This document shows positions 33,057 to 41,955 of a stretch of 64,000 nt of DNA, in pieces. The stretch comes from Cellulomonas dongxiuzhuiae (GTDB taxonomy: Bacteria; Actinomycetota; Actinomycetes; Actinomycetales; Cellulomonadaceae). The notes under the pieces are model-generated. The model had not been told where the DNA came from. It did not search any database and saw only the letters and a program-made list of their open reading frames with translations. The stretch spans positions 1,364,001 through 1,428,000 of the forward strand of contig NZ_CP076023.1 in the NCBI RefSeq assembly GCF_018623035.1. The letters run 5' to 3'. Every line of letters begins with the position of its first letter. Position 1 is the first letter of the stretch. A program made the position numbers and the translations under genes.

Positions 33057-34916
33057 GTGACGCTGTCCGCGACGGCCCTCCCCACGACGTTCCCGACGAC
33101 GGCGTCGGTGACGGAGATGGACGGGCTCGGGACGCCGCGGGCCGGGACGCCGGACCCGACCGAGCCCGCGACGACGACCCGGCCCGACGTGACGGACGCG
33201 CCGACCGAGGACGCCACGCCCGCGCCGGCACCGCCGCCCGTCGTCCCGGCGAGCCCGGATCCCCAGGTCCCGGTGCCCACGGTCGAGCCCACGCCCGGGG
33301 TCGGGACCCTCGCGCCCACGGCGACCCCGACCTCGGCCCTCACCCCGACGCCCACGACGGGGGCGGTCATGCCCAGCTGGACGACCCGCCCGGCGGTCGT
33401 CGAGTCGTCGTTGCCCTGGGGCATGGTCGCGGTGGCGGCGCTGGTGCTCGTGCTCGCGGCGGTCGGGCTCGCGTGGGGCTGGCGCCGGTCCGGCCGGTCG
33501 TCCGCCGCGACCGCCGACGCCGCGGCACCCACCACGGCCGCGACCACGGTGGCTGCGGGTGACGACGCGCCGACCCTCGTGCTGCCACCGGCGGATGACG
33601 CCGAGACGACGGCCGAGCTGCCGGTCGTCGCGCCCGACGACGCGCAGCCCGCCGGGGTCGACGCGCTGACCGCCCGCGCCGACGCCACCGTGCTGTTCCT
33701 CGCGCGGCTGGGCGAGGCCATGATCGACACGGGCTCCCCGATCGTGCAGGTCAACTCCACGCTCGAGCGCGTGGCGGCGGTCAACGGGCTGCCCGACGCC
33801 GCCGTCGTGACCTTCCCCACGGCGATGATCGTCTCGGTGCCGCAGCACGACACCGTGCAGACGGCCGTGAGCACGGCCGGTGGCCGGACGCTGCGCCTCG
33901 ACCAGATCGCCGACGTCCTCGACCTCGCGCACGCGGCGTCCAAGGGTGACGTGCGACCGCGTGAGGGGATGGCCGCGCTGGCCTCGATCGTGCTGTCCGA
34001 GCCGGCGGTGTCGGTGGCTCGTCGTGCCGCGGGGTACGTCGCGGTCGCCGCGGGGCTGTCGCTGGTCCTCGGGGGCGGGTGGCTCGACACCCTGGTCGCG
34101 GCCGTGCTCGGGGGTGTCGTCGCCGCGGTGACGACGGCGACGCGGCGGGTGCCGGCGGTGTACCAGGGCCTGCTCGTGGCGCTGTGCGCGTTCGTCGTCG
34201 CCGTGCCCGTGCTGCTGCTGGTCCGCACGGGCTGGCCCGTCGGGCTGCTGGCACCCCTTGCTGCGCCGCTCGTGACGTTCCTGCCCGGTGCGCTGCTGAC
34301 CACCGGCGTCATCGACCTCGCGACCCGCCAGATGATCGCCGGGTCCTCGCGGCTCGCGGCGGGCATCCTGCAGCTCGTGCTGCTCGCGCTCGGGATCACG
34401 TCCGCGGCCGGCCTCGTCGGGGTGCCACCAACGGACGTGGGGACGGCGAGCACGGGTCAGCCGCTGGGGTGGGCCGGCCCCTGGATCGGCGTGCTGGTGT
34501 ACGCCGTCGGGGTGGTGCTGCACTACGCGGCGCACCGCGCGGCGCTGCCGTGGATCACGCTCGTGCTCGTCGTCGCGTACGCCGGCCAGGTCATCGGTGG
34601 CTTCCTGTTCGGCGCCGTCGTGTCGTCGTTCATCGGTGCGCTCGTGATGACGCCCGTGGCGATGCTCGCGGCGGCACGCCGGGGCGGACCGCCGTTCCTG
34701 GTGACGTTCCTGCCCGGGTTCTGGGTGCTGGTCCCCGGGGCGCTCGGCCTGGTCGGGGTCACGTCCGCGCTGGGACGCTCGCCCGACCAGGCGCTGACGA
34801 CCATCGTGACGACGGGTGTCTCGATGGTCGCCATCAGCCTCGGCGTGCTGGCCGGGCTCGCGCTGGGCGGCGGCGTCCAGCGCAGGGTCGCGCCGGACGC
34901 GCCGCTGATCGTGTGA
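33057..34916 (+). CDS. Threonine/serine exporter (ThrE) family protein with long N-terminal extension
   Basis: 619 residues. The ThrE core comprises a cytoplasmic domain (about 205-320: ATVLFLARLGEAMIDTGSPI, VQVNSTLERVAAVNG, FPTAMIVSV) and about ten membrane helices (about 325-615) with FLPGALLTTGVIDLATRQMIAG and GGPPFLVTFLPGFWVLVPGA. Unusually, it begins with about 110 Pro/Thr/Asp-rich residues and an extra transmembrane helix (about 122-143) not needed in ThrE. The GTG at 33057 is the best-supported start, but ATG 33118 is possible. Transport of Thr/Ser or small peptides is the family role. Confidence 0.85.
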   Translation: MTLSATALPTTFPTTASVTEMDGLGTPRAGTPDPTEPATTTRPDVTDAPTEDATPAPAPPPVVPASPDPQVPVPTVEPTPGVGTLAPTATPTSALTPTPTTGAVMPSWTTRPAVVESSLPWGMVAVAALVLVLAAVGLAWGWRRSGRSSAATADAAAPTTAATTVAAGDDAPTLVLPPADDAETTAELPVVAPDDAQPAGVDALTARADATVLFLARLGEAMIDTGSPIVQVNSTLERVAAVNGLPDAAVVTFPTAMIVSVPQHDTVQTAVSTAGGRTLRLDQIADVLDLAHAASKGDVRPREGMAALASIVLSEPAVSVARRAAGYVAVAAGLSLVLGGGWLDTLVAAVLGGVVAAVTTATRRVPAVYQGLLVALCAFVVAVPVLLLVRTGWPVGLLAPLAAPLVTFLPGALLTTGVIDLATRQMIAGSSRLAAGILQLVLLALGITSAAGLVGVPPTDVGTASTGQPLGWAGPWIGVLVYAVGVVLHYAAHRAALPWITLVLVVAYAGQVIGGFLFGAVVSSFIGALVMTPVAMLAAARRGGPPFLVTFLPGFWVLVPGALGLVGVTSALGRSPDQALTTIVTTGVSMVAISLGVLAGLALGGGVQRRVAPDAPLIV

Positions 34917-34925
34917 GCCGACGGC

Positions 34926-35804
34926 TCAGGACGACACGTCGGCCGTCGTGAACCGGGCCCACGCGAGCGCCCCGAACACCACGACCCAGCCGGCCTGCAC
35001 GGCGAGCCCCTGCGCGAGCACGTCCGCCGACGGCACGACGCGCAGCATCTCCGCGAAGTCGAACCAGTGGTGCGTGAGCAGCACCGGGTGGATCACGGCC
35101 ACCTGCGGCAGCTGGTCGAGCACGCTCGAGACGACGGCCACGACGACGGTCGCGGCCATGGCGCCGACGGGCACCTCGGTGAGCGTCGAGAAGAACAGCC
35201 CGACGGCGACCAGGCCCGTCATCGACAGCCCCACGTAGGCGACGACGCCGGCGACGCGCAGCACGCCGTCGGCGAGCGGCACCGTCGTCCCGGACAGCAG
35301 CGTGAGGTCGCCGACGCCGAACAGCGCGGCGCCGACCGCGAGCCCGACGACGGCGATGCCCAGGACGGCCACGGCGGCGAAGACGAGCGCGCCCAGGGCC
35401 TTGACCGCCAGCAGCCGTCCCCGGCCCACGGGCACGACCAGCAGGTAGCGCAGCGTGCCGGTCGACGCCTCGCCCGCGATCGCGTCACCCGACGCGATCC
35501 CGATGGTCAGCGGCAGCAGGAACGGCGTGCACAGGAACAGCGACGCGACCACGAGGAACAGGCCGTTGCCGGTCACCCGGGCGACGAACGGGGGACCCTG
35601 CCCCGCGAGGCCTGCGTCCTGCGCGAGGAACAGCACGAGTCCGAGCAGCACCGGGACCAGCGCCAGGCCCACGAGCAGCACGAGGTTGCGGCGCCGGCCC
35701 AGCACGAGGGCCAGCTCCGAGCGCACGAGCCGGCCCGTCGCGCCACGGTGGCGGACGGGGTCCGCGACCCGCGCGTCCGCCGGTGCGGTGTCAACGGGTG
35801 ACAT
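34926..35804 (-). CDS. ABC-2 type transporter permease
   Basis: 292 residues with six membrane helices. GQGPPFVARVTGNGLFLVV, TPFLLPLTIGIASGDAIAGE and STGTLRYLLVVPVGRGRLL are typical of ABC-2 permeases that pair with NatA-like ATPases. The ATG at 35804 overlaps the end of the ATPase gene by 14 bases, so the two are co-translated. Substrate unknown. The C-terminal stop lies within a small palindrome shared with the convergent ThrE-like gene. Confidence 0.9.
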   Translation of the reverse strand: MSPVDTAPADARVADPVRHRGATGRLVRSELALVLGRRRNLVLLVGLALVPVLLGLVLFLAQDAGLAGQGPPFVARVTGNGLFLVVASLFLCTPFLLPLTIGIASGDAIAGEASTGTLRYLLVVPVGRGRLLAVKALGALVFAAVAVLGIAVVGLAVGAALFGVGDLTLLSGTTVPLADGVLRVAGVVAYVGLSMTGLVAVGLFFSTLTEVPVGAMAATVVVAVVSSVLDQLPQVAVIHPVLLTHHWFDFAEMLRVVPSADVLAQGLAVQAGWVVVFGALAWARFTTADVSS

Positions 35805-36849
35805 CGAAGCCCTCCCCGGTCAGCTCGACGAAGACCTGCTCGAGCGACGGTCGTCGCACGTCGAACGCGAGGATGCCGGCACCGGCGCGCACGAGGGCGC
35901 CCGCGACGTCCTGCGGCGCCGGCAGGTCGCCGTCCGCGCCCGTGTCGTCGGCCAGCGCGGCCGAGACCGTCACGCTGCCGTCCGCGGCGGGACGCTCGGC
36001 CGTCGCGTCCGCCAGGCCCAGGCGGCGCAGCTCCGCGAGCGCCGTCGCCGCGTCGGCCTGCGGCGTGCGCACCATGACGCGCGACCCCCGCCGGGCCGTC
36101 AGGTGGTCGCGCGTGCCCTGCAGCAGCAGCCGGCCGCCGCCCATGATGCCGATGTGCGTGCACACCTGCTCGATCTCCGCCAGCAGGTGCGAGGACACCA
36201 GCACGGTGGTGCCGGCGTCGGCGAGCTCGCGCACCAGGTGCCGGACCTCGCGCGTGCCCTGCGGGTCCAGCCCGTTGGTCGGCTCGTCGAGCACGAGCAG
36301 GTCGCGCGGTCGCAGCAGCGCCGCCGCGAGCCCGAGCCGCTGCTTCATGCCCAGCGAGTACTGCCGGTAGCGCTTGTCGGCCGCGGCACCGAGGCCCACG
36401 CGCTCGAGCGCGGCGTCGGCCCGGGTGCGGGTGGTCCGCGGGTCGGCCGACGCGTCGACCGCGTCGAGCCGCGCGAGGTTCGCCCGCCCGGACAGGTACG
36501 GCTGGAACGCGGGGCCCTCGACGAGCGCGCCCACGCGCGGCAGCACGCGGGCCGCGGCCTGCGGCATGGGGGCGCCCAGCAGGTGCACCTGACCGGCGGT
36601 CGGCGCGACGAGGCCCAGCAGCATGCGGATCGTCGTCGTCTTGCCCGAGCCGTTGGGTCCCAGGAACCCGTACACGGCGCCGCGGGGCACCAGCAGGTCG
36701 ATGCCGTCGACCGCGACCTGGCCCGTGCGGAAGCGCTTGGTCAGGCCCCGGGTGCGGATCGCGTCGTCGCTCACCGCACCAGCGTGCGCCTCGCGGGGTG
36801 CCGGTGCGGGGGCGGCCGCCGTGGCGGTCGCCCCCGGCGCCGTCGTCAC
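35791..36849 (-). CDS. ABC transporter ATP-binding protein
   Basis: 352 residues. Walker A GPNGSGKTTT (about 66-75), signature YSLGMKQRLGLAAAL, Walker B LLVLDEPTNGLDP and switch His in VLVSSHLLAEIEQ are all intact. The first 27 residues (Ala/Pro-rich) precede the fold, and the C-terminal 100 residues form the DUF-like extension common in NatA-type exporters. ATG at 36849 overlaps the stop of the LolA-like gene as ATGA; the permease start overlaps its end. So LolA-like protein, ATPase and permease are one operon. Confidence 0.93.
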   Translation of the reverse strand: MTTAPGATATAAAPAPAPREAHAGAVSDDAIRTRGLTKRFRTGQVAVDGIDLLVPRGAVYGFLGPNGSGKTTTIRMLLGLVAPTAGQVHLLGAPMPQAAARVLPRVGALVEGPAFQPYLSGRANLARLDAVDASADPRTTRTRADAALERVGLGAAADKRYRQYSLGMKQRLGLAAALLRPRDLLVLDEPTNGLDPQGTREVRHLVRELADAGTTVLVSSHLLAEIEQVCTHIGIMGGGRLLLQGTRDHLTARRGSRVMVRTPQADAATALAELRRLGLADATAERPAADGSVTVSAALADDTGADGDLPAPQDVAGALVRAGAGILAFDVRRPSLEQVFVELTGEGFDVTR

Positions 36850-38108
36850 GCCCCGGCCGCCGCGCGCAGCGCGTCCACCGGGACGGCGCCGACGAGCACC
36901 CGGCCGTCATCCAGCACGAGCACCGACAGCAGCGTCGAGGACAGGGCGCGCCCGCCCTCGACGGGCGCCGTGAGCTGCTCGTAGAGCGCGGCGGTGTCCA
37001 GGTCGACGGGTGGCCCGTCGCCCTCGGGCGCGAACTCCTCGTACAGCTCCTGCGCGCCCTGCGACCCGAACTCCTTGTCCAGCCCCGACATGCCGGACAC
37101 GGCGGCGGGGTCGCCCGCGACCAGGGCGGCGACGTCCACGTCGGTCAGCTCGACGATCGTGTCCCAGCCGGTGCCGGTGACGGCGACGCCCTCGGGCAGC
37201 GGCGCGTCGGCCGGGTCGGTGGGCAGGTCCGTCGGCAGGTCCGTGGGTGCGGTCTTCGCGAGCGTCGCGTCGTCGGGCAGCGGCACGACGACCTCGCGCA
37301 CGCTCGCACCCGGGGGTGCCGAGAACGTCAGGACGGCCGCGTCGGGCGCCGCGAACGTCACGTCGGTGAAGCCCAGCTCGAGCGCGGGCGTCGCAGCGTC
37401 GTCGCTGCTCCACACCTGGACGCGCAGCGGCGTCCACGTCTCGGCGTCGACGGCCACGACGATGCGTCCGACGAGCGTCGTGGTGCTGCGCGGGGTCACG
37501 ACCACCTGGTAGGCGTCCCGCCCGGCGACCGTCGTGGCCGCGTCGACCCCGACCGTCGCGTCCTGCTGCGCGCGCTCGAGCGCGTCGCGTCCCAGCTGCT
37601 CAGGCGTCGGCAGGTCCGCGGGCGGTGTCGCGGTCGCCGCGAGCTCCTGCGCACGTGCCGCGTCCTGGGGCGACAGCGCGTAGTGCACGACCTCGTCGTC
37701 GGACGACGAGTACGTCCAGGCCTGCGTGCCGTCGGCGACGACCGAGTACTCCGACGCCGTGCCCAGCAGCGAGACCCGCGAGCGCTGCTCGCCGTCGGTC
37801 CACGCCCGCAGCGTCGTCGACCCGCCGAGCAGGCTGATCGGGTCGGCGCCGGTCACCTGCGTCATCGACAGGTCCGGCAGCCCGAGGCGCGCGGTGTGCA
37901 CGACGGTGCCCGACAGCGCCTGCGGCTCGGCCTCGAGCACGCGGGTCACGAGCTCCTCGGCGGTGACCGGCGGCAGCCCGGCCGTGTCGGCCGACGCGAG
38001 CAGCGGCGGGGCCGCGAACGCCGCGGCGACCGCCACGACGGCCACGGCGGGGACGGCCCAGGCGGTGCGGGTCCGCGACCTGGCGGGGGAGACGGGGGTG
38101 GTGTCCAT
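36846..38108 (-). CDS. Secreted LolA-like/MucB-like sensor or lipoprotein-binding protein
   Basis: 420 residues with an N-terminal membrane anchor or signal peptide (about 14-41: WAVPAVAVVAVAAAFAA). The body resembles LolA/RseB-like beta-sheet proteins of Actinobacteria: VTAEELVTRVLEAEP, STTLRAWTDGEQRSRVSLLG, DGTQAWTYSSSDDEVVHY, AYQVVVTPR and ETWTPLRVQVWSSD. A Thr/Asp/Pro-rich insert (LPTDLPTDPADAPLP) sits in the middle of the C-terminal half. It may sense or hand over lipophilic ligands to the co-transcribed ABC pair; that is inference. ATG at 38108 begins divergently from the response regulator at 38203. Confidence 0.8.
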   Translation of the reverse strand: MDTTPVSPARSRTRTAWAVPAVAVVAVAAAFAAPPLLASADTAGLPPVTAEELVTRVLEAEPQALSGTVVHTARLGLPDLSMTQVTGADPISLLGGSTTLRAWTDGEQRSRVSLLGTASEYSVVADGTQAWTYSSSDDEVVHYALSPQDAARAQELAATATPPADLPTPEQLGRDALERAQQDATVGVDAATTVAGRDAYQVVVTPRSTTTLVGRIVVAVDAETWTPLRVQVWSSDDAATPALELGFTDVTFAAPDAAVLTFSAPPGASVREVVVPLPDDATLAKTAPTDLPTDLPTDPADAPLPEGVAVTGTGWDTIVELTDVDVAALVAGDPAAVSGMSGLDKEFGSQGAQELYEEFAPEGDGPPVDLDTAALYEQLTAPVEGGRALSSTLLSVLVLDDGRVLVGAVPVDALRAAAGA

Positions 38109-38202
38109 GGCTCCACCGTGCACCCCCGGGGCTGAGCGGACCCTGAGAGGGGGTCGCGGGAGCCGGGCCGTCGGGGCGGGCGCCGGGTGGGATGCTGCCG
38201 GG

Positions 38203-38859
38203 GTGCGCGTGCTCGTGGTCGACGACGAGGTCGGGCTGGTCCGCGCCCTGCGCCGCGGCCTGACCGCCGAGGGCTTCGCCGTCGACGCCGCGCCCGACGG
38301 TGACACCGGCCTCGCGATGGCTCTCGACGGCGAGTACGACGTGCTCGTCGTCGACGTGATGCTGCCGCGCCGCAACGGGTACGACGTCGTCGCGGCGCTG
38401 CGCGCGCAGGACGTGTGGACCCCGGTGCTCATGCTGTCCGCCAAGGACGGCGAGCACGACGTCGCCGACGGGCTCGACGTGGGCGCCGACGACTACCTCA
38501 CCAAGCCGTTCTCGTTCGTCGTCCTGGTCGCGCGCCTGCGTGCCCTCGTGCGGCGGCCGGTCGCGCCGCGGCCCGCCACGCTGCGCGCCGGGGAGATCAC
38601 GCTGGACCCCTCGTCCCGCGAGGTGACGCGCGACGGGCAGGTCGTGACCCTGACGGTCCGCGAGACCGCGCTGCTGGAGTACCTGCTGCGGCACGCGGGG
38701 CGGGTCGTCGGCAAGATCGAGCTGCTCGACCACGTCTTCGACACCGGCGGCGAGGACGCCAACGTCGTCGAGGTGTACGTCGGGTACCTGCGCCGCAAGC
38801 TCGGGCGCGACGCCGTCGTCACCGTGCGGGGGGCGGGGTACCGCGTGGGGACCGCGTGA
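38203..38859 (+). CDS. OmpR/PhoB-type response regulator
   Basis: 218 residues: a receiver domain (1-115) with phosphoacceptor Asp51 (VLVVDVMLPRRNG), Ser in VLMLSAKD and Lys in DDYLTKPFSF, and a C-terminal winged helix (about 125-215: LTVRETALLEYLLRHAGRVV, ANVVEVYVGYLRRKLG, VRGAGYRVG). GTG start. The kinase gene overlaps its stop as GTGA. The promoter region (38109-38202) is shared with the divergent LolA-like/ABC operon, which is the most likely regulatory target. Confidence 0.95.
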   Translation: MRVLVVDDEVGLVRALRRGLTAEGFAVDAAPDGDTGLAMALDGEYDVLVVDVMLPRRNGYDVVAALRAQDVWTPVLMLSAKDGEHDVADGLDVGADDYLTKPFSFVVLVARLRALVRRPVAPRPATLRAGEITLDPSSREVTRDGQVVTLTVRETALLEYLLRHAGRVVGKIELLDHVFDTGGEDANVVEVYVGYLRRKLGRDAVVTVRGAGYRVGTA

Positions 38860-40256
38860 GCGGCGTCGCGCCGGTGCCGGGCCGCCGTCCGTGGCGCCGG
38901 CTGTCGCTGCGGGCGCGCCTCACGCTCGTCGCGACGCTCGCGGTCGCCGTCGTCCTCGTCGCCGGCGCCCTGGCGCTCACGGCGACGCTGGGCACCGCCC
39001 GCACCGCCGCGCTCGACGACGTCGTGCGCGAGCGCTCGGCGACCCTGGCCGCGCTCGTCGCCGACGACCGCGTGCCCGACGCCCTGCCGGTCTCCCAGCC
39101 GGGGGAGGTGGCACAGCTGCTCGACCGTGACGGCGGCGTCCTCGCCACCTCGACCACCGCGTCGCGCACGCTGCCGGTCGTCGACGCCGCGACCCTCGCG
39201 GGTTGGCGGGAGCGCGCGGCCGACGACGTGCTCGTCGTGGGCACCGACGCGAGCGCGTACGACGAGGTCGCGCGGGCCGCCGTGCGCGCCGTCACCTGGC
39301 GCGGCCTGCCCGCGACCCTCGTGACGACCGTGCCGGCGACCGACGTCGAGGGCGTGCTGGGCGCGCTGCGCGTCGCGCTGCTGCTGGTCGTGCCCGTGCT
39401 GGTCGCCGGCTTCGCCGTGGTGCTGTGGACCGTGCTGGGGCGTGCACTGGCGCCGGTCGAGCACCTGCGGGCGGCGGCCGACCGGGTCGCGCTCACCGGC
39501 GGGCCGGGGTCGCTGCCGGTGCCGGCCGCCGACGACGAGCTCGGCGCACTGGCACGCACGCTCAACGCGATGCTGGACCGCCTCGAGGTCGCCGCCGCAC
39601 GGCAGCGGACCTTCGTCGCCGACGCGGCGCACGAGCTGCGCTCACCGGTCGCCGCCGCCCGCGCCGCGGTCGAGGTCGCGGCCGCGCACCCCGAGGCGTA
39701 CCCCGTGGCGGACCTCGTGGCGGACCTCGCACCCCAGGTGGCCCGCATGCAGACGCTCGTCGACGACCTCCTGGTCCTCGCGCGCGTCGGGTCGTCCGGA
39801 GCGGCCCCCGGCCCCGTGGACCTCGCGGCGGTCGTGGACGACGCCCTCGCCTCGGTGGCCCCCGACGCCGCCGCGCGGGGCGTGCGCGTGCTCGTCTCCG
39901 GGGCTGCGACCGCCGCAGGCACGCCCGAGGCGGCGCGCCGGGTCGTGCGCAACCTCGTCGCGAACGCCGTGCGGCACGCCGTCGGCCGCGTCGACGTGCG
40001 CGTCGAGCGGGTCCCGGGCGGCGGGCGCGTGCGCGTCGTCGTCGACGACGACGGGCACGGGGTCGCCCCGGAGGACCGCGAACGCGTCTTCGCGCGGTTC
40101 GTGCGGCTCGACGAGGCCCGCGAGCGCGACGCCGGCGGCACGGGCCTGGGGCTCGCGATCGCGCGCGAGATGGCCCGGGAGCTCGGCGGGGACGTGCGGC
40201 TCGAGGAGGCACCCGGCGGCGGGACACGGGCCGTGCTGGAGCTGCCGGCGGGCTGA
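38856..40256 (+). CDS. EnvZ/OmpR-type sensor histidine kinase
   Basis: 466 residues. Two membrane helices (about 22-47 and 170-195) flank a periplasm-equivalent sensor segment of about 120 residues. A HAMP region (RALAPVEHLRAAADRVA) follows, then HisKA with His259 in FVADAAHELRSPVAAA, N-box RRVVRNLVANAVRHA, G1 VVVDDDGHGV, F-box VFARFVRLDEAR and G2 GTGLGLAIAREMA. All catalytic boxes are intact. The GTG overlaps the regulator stop, so the pair is coupled. The signal is unknown. Confidence 0.95.
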   Translation: MSGVAPVPGRRPWRRLSLRARLTLVATLAVAVVLVAGALALTATLGTARTAALDDVVRERSATLAALVADDRVPDALPVSQPGEVAQLLDRDGGVLATSTTASRTLPVVDAATLAGWRERAADDVLVVGTDASAYDEVARAAVRAVTWRGLPATLVTTVPATDVEGVLGALRVALLLVVPVLVAGFAVVLWTVLGRALAPVEHLRAAADRVALTGGPGSLPVPAADDELGALARTLNAMLDRLEVAAARQRTFVADAAHELRSPVAAARAAVEVAAAHPEAYPVADLVADLAPQVARMQTLVDDLLVLARVGSSGAAPGPVDLAAVVDDALASVAPDAAARGVRVLVSGAATAAGTPEAARRVVRNLVANAVRHAVGRVDVRVERVPGGGRVRVVVDDDGHGVAPEDRERVFARFVRLDEARERDAGGTGLGLAIAREMARELGGDVRLEEAPGGGTRAVLELPAG

Positions 40257-40377
40257 CACCCGGTGCGGTCGGCGGCGTGCGACCTGCGCCGGCGCCACCG
40301 CCCCCCCGCGCGGCCCGGGGGAAGCCGTGCGACGATCCGGGGGCGCGTCCCGACGGGGGACCCGCGACGGGAGGGTC

Positions 40378-41172
40378 ATGCCGCTGACGGTCCGAGGTCT
40401 GGGCGCACCCGACGCCGCCGACGTCCACGAGCACCGGATCGACGGTCTGGTGCTGCGGGCGCGGACCCTGCGGCACAGCACCGCCGCACCGCCCGACGAC
40501 GCCCGTGCGGACACCGTTCTCGTGCACGGGCTGGGGTCGTCGTCCGCCACGTTCGCGCCGCTCGCCCGTCATCTCATGCGCGCCGGGACGGTGCACCTGC
40601 TCGACCTGCCCGGGTTCGCGCGTCTGCCGCGCCCGCGCCACCGCCTCGAGGTCGAGGAGCTCGCGTCGGTCGTCGTGGGCTGGATCGAGCGGGCGGGGCT
40701 CGAGCGGCCGGTGCTGGTCGGGCACTCCATGGGCGCGCAGGTCGTCACCGAGATGGCGGCAGCCGCGCCGGAGAGCGCGTCGGGCGTGGTGCTCCTGGGT
40801 CCGACGACCGACCTCGAGGGACGGTCGGCCGCGCGACAGATGCTGCGGCTCGCGCGCAGCACCGCTCACGAGTCGAACGCGGCTCGCGCCGTGCTGATGC
40901 GGGCCTACGCCGAGTGCGGGCCGCGCTGGTACCTGTCCGAGCTGCGGGCGATGCTGGGCCACCGGGTCGAGGAGCGGGTGGGCGACGTCCGCGCGCCCGT
41001 GCTCGTCGTCCGCGGCGATCACGACCGGGTCGCCCCCGCGCGATGGACGGCGCTGCTCGCGGACACGGCACCGCACGGTCGTGCGGCCACGGTCCCGGGT
41101 GCCGGGCACGCGGTGATGTACGACCGGGCGCGCGAGGTGGCCGACCTCGTCCTGGAGCACGCGGTGCCATGA
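40378..41172 (+). CDS. Alpha/beta hydrolase
   Basis: 264 residues with VHGLGSSSATFAPLA (oxyanion loop), DLPGFARLP, nucleophile elbow VGHSMGAQVVTEMA, acid VRGDHDRVAPARW and His in PGAGHAVMYDR. It is a soluble esterase-like enzyme of unknown substrate. ATG at 40378 follows a GGGAGGG site. Its stop overlaps the ATG of the next hydrolase as ATGA, so the two probably act in one pathway. Confidence 0.9.
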   Translation: MPLTVRGLGAPDAADVHEHRIDGLVLRARTLRHSTAAPPDDARADTVLVHGLGSSSATFAPLARHLMRAGTVHLLDLPGFARLPRPRHRLEVEELASVVVGWIERAGLERPVLVGHSMGAQVVTEMAAAAPESASGVVLLGPTTDLEGRSAARQMLRLARSTAHESNAARAVLMRAYAECGPRWYLSELRAMLGHRVEERVGDVRAPVLVVRGDHDRVAPARWTALLADTAPHGRAATVPGAGHAVMYDRAREVADLVLEHAVP

Positions 41173-41936
41173 GCACGGCCGGGCAGGGACCCGCCGGGCC
41201 CCTGCGGACCGCGGGACGGGTCGTGGGCGCCGCCCGCCGCCGGATGCAGCAGGGTGCGGCCTGGGCGCGGGACTACGTGTGGATCGTCGCCGCGCAGGCC
41301 CGGGCCACGCTGCGCCCCCCGCCCGCCGACGCGCTCGTGTCGGGGGACCGGACCCCCGTCGTCCTGCTGCCCGGGATCTACGAGACGTGGCCCGTGATGC
41401 ACGCGCTGGCGCGCGCCCTGCACGCGGCCGGGCACCCGGTGCACGTGGTCCCGGCGCTGGGGCTGAACCGTCTCGGGCTCGAGGAGTCGGCGCGCCTCGT
41501 CGCCGCGCGCCTGGCGGAGCTCGGGCCGGACCCCGTCGTCCTGGTCGCGCACTCCAAGGGCGGGCTCATCGGCAAGCTCGTGCTCGCCGACCCGGTCGTC
41601 GGCCCGCACGTCGCGGGGCTCGTCGCCGTCAACACGCCGTTCGCCGGGTCCGTGTACGCGCGGTGGTTCCCGGCCCGGCCCGTGCGTGCCCTGTCGCCGC
41701 TCGACCCGCACGTGCTCGCGCTCGCGCACGACGTCGCCACGCACGCGCGCATCTGGTCGGTCTACGCGCGCTTCGACCCGCACGTCCCCGGGGGCAGCGA
41801 GCTGCCCGGCGCGGTCAACGTCCGGCTGCCGCTCGACGGCCACTTCCGGCCGCTCGACGACCCACGGCTGCACGCGGTCGTCGTCGACGCGGTCGGACGG
41901 CTCACCGCACCGGGTCAGGGGCGCGCGGGCTCCTGA
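41169..41936 (+). CDS. Lipase-like alpha/beta hydrolase
   Basis: 255 residues. The fold resembles the LipA/EstA-type triacylglycerol-lipase branch: VVLLPGIYETWPVMHALARAL, LGLNRLGLEESARLV, nucleophile elbow VAHSKGGLIGKLVL, GLVAVNTPFAGSVYARWF, acid region RFDPHVPGGSELPGA and His in LPLDGHFRPL. A basic amphipathic N-terminus (about 1-40, including ARDYVWIVAAQARATL) could touch the membrane, with no signal peptide. ATG overlaps the previous stop. The stop codon lies inside a 17-bp perfect hairpin. Confidence 0.85.
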   Translation: MSTAGQGPAGPLRTAGRVVGAARRRMQQGAAWARDYVWIVAAQARATLRPPPADALVSGDRTPVVLLPGIYETWPVMHALARALHAAGHPVHVVPALGLNRLGLEESARLVAARLAELGPDPVVLVAHSKGGLIGKLVLADPVVGPHVAGLVAVNTPFAGSVYARWFPARPVRALSPLDPHVLALAHDVATHARIWSVYARFDPHVPGGSELPGAVNVRLPLDGHFRPLDDPRLHAVVVDAVGRLTAPGQGRAGS

Positions 41937-41948
41937 CCCGGTGCGGTG
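41903..41948. terminator. Perfect 17-bp hairpin between convergent hydrolase and MFS genes
   Basis: CACCGCACCGGGTCAGG (41903-41919) is exactly complementary to 41932-41948, with a 12-base loop. The hydrolase TGA (41934-41936) is inside the right arm, and the MFS stop lies 8 bases beyond. A stem of this quality between two convergent stops acts most simply as a bidirectional terminator. Confidence 0.85.
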
Positions 41949-41955
41949 GCGTCCG

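Noticed and set aside
31139-34453. 1104-codon minus-strand ORF across the ThrE-like and NYN genes
   Set aside because: It is the antisense frame of the ThrE-like gene running into the NYN locus in the wrong frame; the real genes have clear motifs on their own strands.
34914-34928. TGAGCCGACGGCTCA palindrome as a regulatory site
   Set aside because: It consists of the two stop codons of convergent genes plus neighbouring bases; with a 7-bp stem and 1-base centre it is not a convincing terminator or operator. The same holds for CTGACGCGTCAG at 51061-51072.
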